A DNA stretch of 64,000 bases, from the NCBI RefSeq assembly GCF_003144195.1, contig NW_020290023.1, positions 62,001-126,000 on the forward strand, read 5' to 3'. This stretch comes from Ceraceosorus guamensis (lineage: Eukaryota > Basidiomycota > Exobasidiomycetes > Ceraceosorales > Ceraceosoraceae). The stretch's first letter is position 1, and each line of letters starts with the position of its first letter. Positions 43,792 through 55,050 of the stretch are shown one piece after another. Made by a program: the position numbers and the translations under genes. A model generated the notes under the pieces. That model was not told the origin of the DNA. It saw nothing but the letters and a program-made list of their open reading frames with translations, and ran no database searches.

Positions 43792-46700
43792 ATGGCAGCG
43801 ACAGCGAGAAGGCCGCTGGGCGATACATCTAATCTGCCCAGCGCATACACTTCGACTCGCCAGACTGACCTTGTCGACCCATCGACTCCCCGAAAGTACG
43901 TGGGTGGCATCGCAAGTGCCGCTCCTGCACTCGAGGAGGATTCGCCTCTGCCTGCCCCGCCCTCAATGACTGCAAGGCTAGGAGGCGGTGGTGTTGCAGG
44001 AATGGGCAACGGGCCAAAGTACGAAGAGGAGGAGGAAGAAGAGGATGCAGCTCCCCGAGGTGCTGCCATACTGGGGGAGAGACTGGCAGGCGGCGACCAC
44101 TTAGGTAGGGGGGACATCGACGAGGCTATGGCGAGAGCGTACAAAGCCAATGCGCTCAACGGATCGGGATCCTCCAGTCCGGAACCCAAGAGGGTGCGCT
44201 CCAGCGCTGGAAGCCTGCGGCACGCAGCAAGCAGTAGCAGTGCTGAAAACACTCCTCCGGCAGGTCAAGCTTGGAGGGATGGACACCAAGGACAAAGACA
44301 AGATCTGGGCAGCAGACTCGGCACAAGAAATTTGGAGAGGAGGACCTCAGCTCATGGTCGGAGTCTGGGAGGTCTTCTGGGTATGGGAGCTCCAAGTGAG
44401 AAGGCGGACGCGTATGACGAGGAGCGATATAAACACGCACGGAGCACGTCGCATGCTTCGCGCCCTCCTTTAGGCTCTCATCGTAGCAGTAACGGCGCAT
44501 ACTCCAATCCACGATCTGGGATGGACGAAACTTCAGCGCGGGGCTCAGAGGCGCAAATCCCGCTCTCAGGCGTAAGCTCGAGGCATGGTCGGGTCTCTTC
44601 TATGGGCACTTCGATGCTTGCGTCAATGTCTGATCGGCACGAGCGAGCGTCGACAGCGCGTCCGTTAGATAGTCGACTGCGCGGCAATCAGAGTCCCTCG
44701 CCCACCGCGGCCGGCGCTTCTTCGCCACCTGACGAGAATGTGGTTCCTTCGCGTCGCACTAGTGACGGATCAGATCGATCTAAGCAGAGCCCGCGAGTAG
44801 ACAGCAGCTCTCCAAGGGAGGTAGCGGCAAGGGAAGCCGCCCATGTAGGCACAGGCACAGCGTATGAGACTCCGGCTCATGCTCGGAGCTATAGAGCTGG
44901 GTCCGCTCTTGCTGCCAGCACTTTGAGACCGACCAATCCCCCTCGAAGCACCGCTAGAAATTTGCGCACTAATGGTGAGTCGCTTCATTCGCGAGATTGC
45001 AGCCTTCCTTGGCATCTGACCATCCGCCTTGCTCATGCGCAGGGCGAGCCAGCTCCACACACGTCCCAGCTAGGAGGGTTCCGGTGGCTATGCTAGCGCC
45101 GGAGCCAGAAGAGGTGGAATCATCAGCTTCGCGCTCCGACTCGCCGCAGGAAGCAAGGTCCGCTTCGGAGGCGGACCCCGGGCACGATGTGGGCGCTGCA
45201 GCTCAACGGCCTACATCTTCAAGACGAGAGCTGAGTAGCTCACCAGTTGATCGACAGGGCGCGCTTCGACCATACAGCCCCGCCACCGACCCTCGCCGCA
45301 CGTCCCGACCCGAGAGCAGGCTAGGCTCGGAGAGGCATCACAGCAGGCAAGGAACCCATAAAGACGGGGCAGATGCGCCACTTGGTGAGCCCCAGATCGA
45401 AGTCACGCTGGGAGCAGATGAAGAGGACGAGCAAGAAGGCGAAGCGGACGACATGGAGGCACTCAGATCCAAGCATTCCGGAAGCCAGGCGATCGCGTCC
45501 CAGGGCACTGCCGTAGCAGAACATCCGCCAGCTCCAGCCAGGTCTGAGATGCATCCTGCTGCTGCTCGAAGGCAGAGCGTGCTCGGCAAAGCTATGCCCA
45601 ATCTACCCCGCCAAGGAGTGGGGGTAGGCATCGCGCCTAGACCAGCCGATCAGCGAGCTGCTCCGCGACCGCCTGAAGGAGCCAAACGGTACGTTTCTGC
45701 CCCTGCACAGGCGGCTCGCACGTCTTCCAGACATCAGGAGGACGAAATACTTGCTGCATCGCGAGCACCATCTGCCTTGCGTCCGAGCGCCATGGAAGAC
45801 GTCGTCGCGCCAACCCTCGACGCAGAAGTGGATGAACACGAACAGCTGGATGAGAATGATCTTTTGCGCATCAAGTTGGAAGAGCATGATAGAGCTAGGT
45901 ACCCTGATGCCGTCGACTTGGAGATCCGACGACAACAAGATGCGGGCAACAGGTACTTCAGCATGGAAAGGAGAAACGGAAAATCGCTCGCCGAATGCAA
46001 GGAAACTAGCGTGAGTGATTTCGACTGCCTCGTATTGAACGCGGCGAAGCTGAGCAACGATCACCGATCTCCACCTCAGTTCCGCGGTATCAAGTTTAAA
46101 AAGCTACAACGCCTCGGCGACGGAGGTTTCAGCAGCGTGTGGGCTGTGAGAGGTCCTATGCAGAGGGCCAGCGAAGACGGCACGTACTTTGAACCTGCTG
46201 CCGAAGACGAGACGGCACTGTTCGCGATGAAGCACATCAGCTTGAAGAGATTGGAGCCTCAATCTAGAGTCGATCTACTCCGAGAGGTGGAGACGCTCCA
46301 GGCTTTGGCAGAGAAGCCGGGCTACGAACAGTACATACTTCGCTACTTTGGACACAAGAGCAGCTCGAGCGCGCTCAAAATTGTGAGTCGTGTATAAGAA
46401 TAGTGTCCTCGAAAAGCTTGTGGGACTGAACGTATCAATTCTGTACTCTACTCTCCAAACACAGCTTATCGAGGTCGGCGATCGAGACTTCAGCACTGTC
46501 CTCAAGCAAGGGCCTCTGCCACCGACCGAGATTGCGCGGTATTGGGTGCAGATGCTCGAAGCAGTGCAATTCATTCACGTGCAAGCAGGGCTAGTGCATA
46601 CAGACCTCAAGCCAGCGAACTTCCTAGTCGTAGGCGATCGACTAAAGCTAATCGACTTTGGTATCGCTCAAAAAATACCGATCGGAACGGTGCACATTTC

Positions 46701-47342
46701 CCGCAGCAACATTATCGGCACGCCAAATTACATGGCGCCAGAGACAATTTTTGCGCACGAGCAACGTGGCGTCAGCCTAGCCTCCGAAGACAGGGCGAAG
46801 AGGACATACAAAGCTGGCAAGCCTTCAGACGTGTGGTCCTTGGGATGCATCTTGTACCAGATGGTGTATGGTCGACCACCGTTCGACGCCATTCGATCCG
46901 ATCGAAAGCTGGCCGCTATCTGCGATGTGAACCATCAAATCCCATTCGATAACAAGCGAAGGGACGATAACGGAAGTGAGGTTGGAGATGTGAAGCCTCC
47001 GCTCATCGAGAGCATGAGACAGTCTCTGCTCTGGGACGCCAAGAAGAGAGCTACGATCAGGGAGCTTTTGAGCATGGAGCTGGCCTGCCCTAAAACCATC
47101 ACGATTGATCAATGGACCATGCGGGACCTGATCAGGCGGCTCTACACCAGCTGTGAAGAGATGGGCGAAGACAATATCAACATGTATGCTGACGTGAGTA
47201 CGCTCGAGTATTACTTGCTGCGTTACGCGATTGAACGCTGACAGGTTCTTTGCACGTGCCTTTCATCTTGCCCTTACAGAGAGCCTTTGCAAATTTGTAC
47301 GAGCGGCAACACGCTCCGCATCAGAGTGAAGCCGAAGATTGA
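43792..47342 (+). CDS. MPS1: spindle-checkpoint dual-specificity kinase Mps1 (TTK)
   Basis: Exons 43792-44974, 45043-46382, 46465-47193 and 47280-47342 (introns 68, 82 and 86 nt) give 1104 residues. The start (CACCATGGC) gives MAATARRPLGDTSNLPSAY. Residues 1-720 are mostly Ser/Arg-rich and disordered. The kinase domain starts at about 743: GIKFKKLQRLGDGGFSSVW, ATP-binding Lys about 791 (FAMKH), catalytic HTDLKPANFL (Asp about 888), DFG (905-907), GTPNYMAPE (926-934) and WSLGCILYQMVYGRPPF. HTDLKPANF, IDFGIAQ and the C-terminal NLYERQ tail are hallmarks of Mps1. The kinase phosphorylates Knl1 at unattached kinetochores to start the spindle checkpoint and acts in spindle-pole duplication. The last coding exon is only 63 nt. 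Confidence 0.93.
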
Positions 47343-49532
47343 GGGTATTTGCTGGCTCCGACATTCATTGGTACAGCCGACTTGCACTTCACATCTCCAG
47401 CCATCGGACATCTGACATTCGCGCCGTCAATCCTCTTCTACGAAAAGTCTTTCTCATTTTCATCTGCTCGACAGGACAATGATCTGTCCGAGCTCTCCAT
47501 CTTCTGTGTACGTGTCCTCCATCCTCTTGACCAATCTGCAAATACCCAATTCAATTCACGATTCGGTACCCGCAATTCGAGATGGGTCCGCAGAAAAGTG
47601 ATCAAGGCATGCATGGACGAGCTATTTCGTGTGCACAGAGATTGCACGTCCGAGGCGGTGAAGCCTCAGGAGAGCGCGAATGAGAGACACACCGTGATGA
47701 GGAAGGACAGGACGGAGATGGCTGTTACTGCTCATTCGGCAATGTCCTTCTTCGAGAAAGGTAAGGCGCGAGGGTTCACCAGTGAAGAGGCATCAGCGGC
47801 GCTCAGTGCACCAGGCGGAGCGAATACACCGCTCATGATGCTCGACAAGGGCTCAAAGAGATTTGCCATTCGCGCCAAGTCTGACCGCTGTTTGCGTTCC
47901 GAGCAGAAGCGAGCGCGATGTCGTGTAGCACTTGCATCGGGAGGATTTTTTAGCCAAAGGTTTTGCGACATGGGATGCTTGTGGGCACAAGTTTCAGATC
48001 AGGGTGCTCATGGTGATGCTGTGGATAGCAAGCGTCGTTGGCATCACAGATCGCTTCGGCTTGGTTGAGACGAGGGTCGAGCAGCGATGGTGGAATGCCG
48101 TGAGGCCCGGAGAGGGGGCTTGAAACTGCGTCGCTTCTGATGATGCGGGGCTGAGTGTTCGTCCATGCGCCGACTGGGAGGACCCCGTCGATATCAGTCT
48201 TGATGACATTCCGACGCACGTATGCTGGAAGCGTCCTCCTTTATCCCCTCGCGCGCCTCCTAGCAGCCCTAACATGTCGAGCACCCATAATCCTTCCGGC
48301 GACAGGTCCACCCATTCCCGCCTCAAGCTGCATCTCCAATCTGCTCTCATTTGCCAATTTGCGCAACCATAAGAGGAAGGCCAGGTAGGCTAGAATATCC
48401 ACGTTCTTGTTTAGACGATAAGAGGAGATGTGGGAGCGGATCAAACGCTTCAAGGTGGCGCGTGGTGCTAGACGCATGTTAATGAGCCGATGAACGTGCA
48501 AGGAGTATCAATCGATCAAGGAGCTCGAGGTGGAGCGGATGAGAAGAATGTTTGCACCAATATTCCTGGATGATATGCGCCTGCAAGCAAAGGCTTCGAG
48601 CCTTGAACGTCGCGCTGGCTGACAAATGAAGCTTGTGGCAGACTCGTGCTTGCAAAGAGCAAAGAGCGTGCCCCGAGCTGTTGGCGCGATGGACGAGTCC
48701 TCGGCAACTTTGGTACGAAGGTCCACTTGAATCTGCTCGCTGCCAATGTTGAGCAGCAAGTCGTAGTTATCGGGTGCAGCAGCGTAATTTGCAGTGAGGA
48801 CTGGGAGATCGATATCAATGCTTGGATGAATGTAAGTGCGTGCGCGAGTGTGGATGGCGAGTGGTGAGTGGTGCGTGTTGCTGCATGCCTAGCCTAGCTG
48901 CTGCACGGCATATGCTCGATGCGCCTGCCACTTTGTATTTTGCGCGCATGCGACTCACGCGTCGAAGACACGCATCACGTGATGACCATTCTTTGGTCCA
49001 GACGCAAAGGAAACCCCACCCGGAGCCTTGAATCTGTAAATCTTGAATCACGACTATCACGAATACTCGCTGACCCTTGACTCTTGACTTTGGGATTCAA
49101 GCTTTGAGGACTGATTGGTAGTCGTAAAACCCATTCACTTACGCCTCTACCTTCGATCTTTCACGAAAGCCGCAAAGATGTGAGTCTGAGAGCAATCTTT
49201 TGCGCCCAAGGCACAGCCCATTCCCAATCAGTCTGATCCTGTGACAGTCGGGCGCCTTGGTCGGTATCGAGCATCGCTAAGATGAAGAGGAGACCTAGTC
49301 CCACGTGTGCAGCTCCGCACCTGCTGTGCGACCCGACAAACGGCTCTCGAAGCGCCGCGACGGCTGAAGGGGCACCAGTCCACAGCGCATGATGATGGAT
49401 GTAGCCCAACCCATTGCGAGACGGGATGCTCTTCTAAGGCCGATGCACTAATGGCTCCGAGGAGCTTGTCGCAACAATCTCATCGGACTTGTCGAAGCCA
49501 TTCGCATCGTCCGAGAAGGGAAGTGATGCCAT
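47343..49532. other. convergent interval with promoter-like motifs, no gene seen
   Basis: 2.2 kb between the 3' ends of MPS1 (+) and PIF1 (-). A 239-codon + frame (47349-48068) and two overlapping - frames (48508-48818) lack motifs. Unexpectedly for a tail-to-tail interval, it holds the 12-bp palindrome CATCACGTGATG at 48973-48984 and a cluster of GAATCACGA and TTGACTCTTGACT words at 49041-49100. These are followed at 49176 by AAGATG directly joined to GTGAGT. I could not find a coding continuation. Confidence 0.45.
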
Positions 49533-52500
49533 TCAAGAAGGAGCTAGTATATTGAGCGTCTTGCTCCATTCAATGACTCTGTCATGAGCTTTCACAGCTT
49601 CAGGCTTGAAGCCCACCACTTGCAGGCCTTCCAAGGATGTTGCGCGAGAGATGGCCACGTATGCTTGGCCTGTCAAGCAATATCAGACAACGAAGCATAA
49701 GCTGCTGGCAAGGGGCATCGAGGCCGAGAGGCGCACCGCAAAAGCATGTACTTGTCGGACTCACCCTTCTCAAACGTCTTTGTCAGGTCTACCTTGCAGC
49801 ATGAAATAGTCTGACCTTGACTGATTCAAGGCAAGAGAAAGAAGTCAGAAGCTGTGCAGGTAGTATCCCGTCTTAGACGATGTGCCACTCACGCTTTATG
49901 TATTGACACTGCGCACGACGAAATCGAGGACAAAGTCAGTCAGCAAACGTCCTGTCGCCCACCCGCAGCCATCCTTTTCATACTTACTGGCCCAGGCAAG
50001 TATCAGAGGCTGCAAGAGGTGTACGATTGTTTGATCATACCAGCATTAGCATGGCTTGCTCAGATAGGGTGACATACACGGTCCAACTCACCACTTGCGT
50101 CCTCGATGCGAGCACGGTACCCATCGAATCCTCGTTCTTCCAAGTCTCTGGTATGACCAATTCTGCCCGCACGCCGCCTGGCACAACAAAGTTGACGAGT
50201 GGAAATTGTTGACCCGGAGCTGGAGTCTTGACGGGAGAAGTGGACCTGGACCGATCACCAGCGACCGATCCGGCAGCACCTGGCTTGATGGCACCCTTGA
50301 ACTCCGTCGATTCCGCAATCTCGTCCTTCACAAGGTCCACGCTCCCGTCCTTCTTGGTCTTGGTTAAATCCTGTCCTGCAGAAATACGCGATTTGTATTC
50401 GCTCACTAAGAAGAAAATCATCGAGTGCATGAGCAGCCGCACTTGCTAAGGTCAGGTCAGCGTCAGTGCAAAGCGGGCCACTCACAGTCCATGAATCCGG
50501 TGATCTTGCCTATCGAACCATTGACTAGTACATCGTCGGTATTCTTGATCAGCATGACCTGCGCATTGACTTTGAGGTAGACTACCTGAGGAGCAAGGAA
50601 GCTATCCAAGATTCGCGCCCGCTCTGTTTCAGGTAAAGAGCCTCCATCCAGAGCTCTAAAAGCTTTGGACGGTTGTCGCAGGGCGTCCAAACGACCAGTG
50701 TTGGCTCGCTCGACTTCGTGGCGCATGGGAAAGAGGTCGGTGGGCGTGATACCTACTTGAGCCTGCGGCCTCCTATCAAGCTGCCTGAATCGCTTGATCG
50801 TATCCTCCGACATGCGACCGAATCTCATCTCATTGAGCATTTGGATGAAGGCTACGCGCGAACGGGTCAGCCGCGTGTGTGACGGCTGAGAATGGAAAGA
50901 GCAGAAGCGTCAACTCGATAGACTCACTCTCATCCTTTTGCCTGAACACTTGTGTCAGATTGACCTTGTGCGTGATGGCTTCGTCCCATTTTTGGGCCTC
51001 GAACGCAAAACGCGTCGCTTCGCCTTTCTTCGCGACGGGCGGCAGCTGGAAGAAGTCGCCAGTGACGACGATCTGGATGCCACCGAAGCTCCTTGGCGAT
51101 TTGCGCATCGCTCTCGCTACCTCTTCCAACTTGTCAAATAATGCAGGATCGATCATGGACACTGTAGAGGTGGAAATGCTCGGCTCAGCCGACGATGCTT
51201 CCTGGAGCATGTCCGTGGACCGCGCTAATTCACCTTCGTCGATGATGAGAACCTTTGTCCTTAGCCATCGTCCTGCTGCCTTCCTGTTTCGCTTGATTTT
51301 CGTCACGAGGACAGGTGTGGGATCCGTCCCTAGTCCGATTCCGGCAAAGCTGTGCAAGGTGACACCACCGATGTTGCAAGCAGCAATACCTGTCGAGGCC
51401 GTCACGGCTATACAATCCTGCTGTTGCTTGGCTGCAAATTTCCGCCTGAGCCCCGCAATGATTTCTCTGAGCAAGACCGACTTTCCAGTACCTGTTCAAA
51501 AGGATTTATCTCCTCAGCGCTCTCTGCATTCCACATATTGAAAGCTAGCTCGGATACTCACCTGCGCTACCCGTGAAGAATACAGACTTTCCCTCATCCA
51601 CCACCAATTGATAGATCATCTGCTGCTCCTTGCTCAAGAATACCTTGCTAAGCTTTGGTTTCTTTTCCCGCACCCCAGACGCGTCCGAGCTAGTAGATCC
51701 ACTACGATGAAGCGGATTCATCCCCGCCGATTTCCTATCCTCTCTCAATTGAGCGGCCGATTTGTTAAAGATGGAAGGGATAAAGCGACTGGAGGATGCT
51801 TCGTCTTGCTGCGACGCGTTGCTCTCGATGGCAGAATCTCGCTTCGCATCATTGCTGGGCTTGCGAGGCGCCCCAAATTTGATCTCGCCTTTGCGTCTCT
51901 TGGGTCCCTTCGAGGCGGCCTCAGGACGCTCCTCTTGCCCAGCTGAGCAACAGTGGGAGACACGGACATGGGGCATATATACGCTCTGTACAGCTTTAGC
52001 ACGTGCAGAAGCGACGCTTTGCGTGACTTCTACTCACCATCCATCCGATTTGTCAAATCCTTGGCTACTTTGTCCAGAGTGCGCTGATTAAGAATGGGAG
52101 AAGGGGTTGGGGACCACTCGATAGGTACTCCAGAGCTCGCAGCAGCAGGTTTGATCTCCGAAGAAGGTAACAACCCCAAAGGGTCACCAGATTTCTGTCT
52201 TGGCGTGTTGGTCTTGGCGGATTGGGAGCCTGAGGCGATCGGTTGCAGGTTCGGGTTGGAGGTCGATGCCTGCTGACTCGTGCGCAGGAACACGACTTCC
52301 GATTCTCCTAGATCTTCTGCGTTGCCGGACCAGCTTCGCTTCATGGTTCGTAGTCCACTCATGCTGTTGTGCCGCTCGAACCTCTTGAGATGCGCTGCTG
52401 GCGACGTCTCTGATAGAAATTGAGTGCTGAGTAAAGGTGAGTCTGAGCGCTCAGAGGGGCAGTCATTTGTTAGTGCCGCAAGGGGCACACCAGTCACAAT

Positions 52501-52557
52501 TTGAGAGAGTCTTGAGTGTTTGTTGGTGTCAAAAGAGATTGGCACTCGTGAGTGCAT
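49533..52557 (-). CDS. PIF1: 5'-3' DNA helicase Pif1
   Basis: Ten exons: 52557-52038, 51942-51562, 51491-51234, 51161-50928, 50851-50486, 50405-50092, 50009-49988, 49908-49893, 49820-49765 and 49669-49533. Introns are 70-95 nt and the protein is 767 residues. Walker A is GSAGTGKS (about 298-305, split by an intron), Walker B LIIDE|VSMID (about 382-390, split), motif [11 protein letters not shown] (421-428), RTQV|PLILAWA|MSIHKA|QGQT (about 688-708) and AYVAISRAT (725-733). Two microexons of 22 and 16 nt carry PLILAWA and MSIHKA. Pif1 unwinds G-quadruplexes and R-loops, removes telomerase and works in mitochondrial DNA maintenance. The N-terminal 170 residues are poorly ordered. The ATG at 52362 is an alternative start, so any mitochondrial targeting part is uncertain. 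It shares a 377-bp promoter with SNRNP27. Confidence 0.93.
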
Positions 52558-52934
52558 GGGACGGATGTATGCGTGCGCGAGCACGCGTCGCGCGCGCGCA
52601 AAGGCGCGTTTCTGGCGCACTCAAAATTCAATTCAACTCAACTGCTGCGAATGCTTGATGAGCCTCTCGGCGGCCGCGAGGTTGCATGCGTGCATGCATG
52701 GCTCCGCCTCACAATCGTGAATTCACTCACTCACCTCCAGTCTTGAGTCCGAGTTAGTCGCGAGTCTTGGATACGGCACCTCTTCTGAAGGGCAACGATC
52801 CACTCGCCCGGGGAAGTCGGCATTCCTTACCATTCTTTCCTCTGCATGGCGCTCATGAAGATAGCGTCCGTCTCAGTCGTCGTCAACGTTTGAGCGTCGA
52901 AAAACTTTCACAGCGACCCTGCACGCGAAGGAAG
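52558..52934. promoter_or_regulatory. shared divergent promoter of PIF1 and SNRNP27
   Basis: 377 bp between two outward-facing starts. It contains a CG-rich alternating run (about 52580-52610), GCATGC repeats (52684-52700), AATCGTGAATTCAC (52713-52726) with the palindrome GTGAATTCAC, and TCTTGAGTCC/CGAGTCTTGG words (about 52741-52770). No coding frame. Confidence 0.5.
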
Positions 52935-53956
52935 ATGTCCTACTCTTCCAGATCCGATCCCTATGGTCGCCCTGAACGATCATCGAGGGATGACAGGCGG
53001 GATTATCGGGCGCGCGAGCGAGAGCCTCTGCCTGCCTCGTCGCACAGAGCGGGCTATCGCGATTATGACGATCCATCCTACAGCTCTCGAGACAAGGATT
53101 ACGGAGGTCGAAGTGGAAGAGAGTACGAGCGGGACGATTACAGAGACAGAGGGAGGGACGAGAGGTACGCTGGCGGGGAGAGGTATTCCAGCAGGAGGGA
53201 AGAAGAGAGAGGATATGGTAGCAGCAGAAGAGAAGACGAGAGGCATGCGTCTGCTAGAGATGCTCGTCACGGCAAAGATGAAAGAAGCGATCGGAGGAGT
53301 AGGAGCCCGGTATCCAGGTCCGGTGCAAGACGCGCTGATCGCGAGTACGATCGGGAATCAGATCGGGATCGCAATGCTGGTGGAGCACACCGAGAAAGGC
53401 GGGAGGAAGAGCTGGATCGCAAGCATGAAGGCACCTCGAGGTCGGGCAAGGGGAAGAGAAGCAGCGCAACTGGGTATGTGGATGGTGGCGCAGAGCAGAA
53501 TGCGGGGCAGGTTGAAGTGGGAGAGGATGAGCAGGCCATGATGGCTGCCATGGTGAGTCGCGAGGGAGCTTGGCAGGCTGTAGATCCTATGTCGTCAAGG
53601 CGTGCTGTCTGCGCTGACACGAGCTTGTTGGGGACTCTGCCGCAGGGCTTCGGCAACTTTGGTTCAACAAAGGTGCGTTGTGAAGACATGCATCCGAGCG
53701 TGCGCTTCTTTACGCTTGGCTCGATGCCCTCATTGACTTCTCTGCTCCCGTCACCGCAGGGCAAGCATGTAGCTGGTAATGCGGAAGGAGCGGCAAATGT
53801 GCGAAAGGAGAGGAGTTGGAGGCAGTACATGAACAGGCAAGGAGGTGAGCAACACCCGTCAAGCTCACTTGCTCTTCCCACACGCAAGCAATGCTGACGT
53901 CCACACGCCTCTCGCCCACCCTTTCAGGCTTCAATCGACCGCTCGACAAGATATGA
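52935..53956 (+). CDS. SNRNP27: U4/U6.U5 tri-snRNP 27 kDa protein (SNRNP27 family)
   Basis: Exons 52935-53552, 53646-53672, 53760-53844 and 53928-53956 (introns 93, 87 and 83 nt) give 252 residues. The N-terminal 190 residues are an Arg/Asp/Glu/Ser-rich charged region (RS/RE type). The conserved C-terminal signature is rebuilt only by splicing three short exons: MMAAM|GFGNFGSTK|GKHVAGN...RQYMNRQGG|FNRPLD, matching the SNRNP27 family's GFxxFxSTKGK...YRQYMNRxGGFNRPL block. The protein is a late-joining tri-snRNP component that, in animals and nematodes, influences 5' splice-site choice. It acts in the nucleus. The 27-nt second exon encodes nine residues. Baker's yeast lacks the protein, so its presence agrees with an intron-rich fungus. 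Confidence 0.92.
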
Positions 53957-55050
53957 GGAGGACCTCTTTCGCTGCAACATCCTCTGTCGTGTGCGATGCC
54001 ATGTCCATCAACGCGTTGGACAGACAATGTAGAGCCCATCTGCGAGCGCTTGCAGCAGCACATCGACTCGAGTCTACTCAGGGCAATCTAATGCAATGAC
54101 ATGACTCAATGACCATTCGAATCGCCTCAGCTCTTCACTTTTCGTCTACACGGTTCATCAAGTGACTGGCGATGCTCAGAGGATTTACCAGTGCGAGTCC
54201 CATGTCTTCAATTTTGGTGAATCTGAAACTTGAACCGCGAATGGTGAAGTCAGCTAGGTTGGATTGAGGGCGCGCTGCTATGGGCCAGCATCGCGTGCAC
54301 GTGATACTACGCGTTCTGAATTGTGTGCGCGTGAGTATCATCAGATTCATTTGATTGATTTGGGGGCCTATCGTACATCTGGGCCTCGACGAGTCGTCGG
54401 GGCCGGGTGGATGCATGCGAATAAGGATCGATAGAGTCAGCCTTGCGCTACAGCCTCGAGTCTTGAGTCAGAGTCCTATCATATGAGTGTGAGTGGATGA
54501 TGCGGTACTCCGTTGCTCACAATCACAATCACGTGGAATGTGTCTGCTGTGCTTCATCGAGCCGCGGCGGATGTAGGAATGCTGAATGCCGTGCGTTGAA
54601 TCCTCTTTTGATCTGTGCGTGGCGGTGTTGCGTTGCAGGTGAGGGGATTGTGGCGCGTTGCTGTTCCAACGCGCACAAGGCCGATCCGCATCTCCTCCGT
54701 CCTCTCCACATGCAACAGCAAGCTGCGGACAACTTGAAGCGCAGCGAAATCGATCACTGCATTCATCGCACGCCGTTCCCTACAAGACCTGGCATCCCTC
54801 TCTGTGTCGATCTTGGCGTAGTCGCAACGCCAAGGCTTGCATCGTTGAAGGTGATCGACAGCTCCATCGGTGAGCCATCTGGGAGCGATCGAGTGGACGA
54901 CGAGACAGTGGCAGTGCATGCATGTACGCTTCCTCGCCCAGACTGTCTGACCTTGTGCAGAACTCCTGTCAGGTTCTGCAGAAGACACTCCCTTCTCCCC
55001 CTATGCTACGCTGATGGCGGCGATGAGCGTTCCGCCGCCCCTAGACGAAG
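53957..55050. other. intergenic, no gene supported
   Basis: 1.09 kb between two + strand genes. A 253-codon frame (54497-55258) overlaps the next gene in another frame and has no motif. Words TGACTCA (about 54104) and CGAGTCTTGAGTCAGAGTC (about 54455-54473) are present. Confidence 0.5.

Noticed and set aside
47349-48068. A 239-codon + frame after MPS1
   Set aside because: No domain, starts a few bases after the MPS1 stop and ends in a basic random-looking stretch; probably 3' untranslated sequence.
48508-48818. Two overlapping - strand frames, one containing NIGSEQIQVDLRTKVAEDSS
   Set aside because: They looked protein-like, but three frames are open at once, no start or splice chain could be built and no family is recognised.
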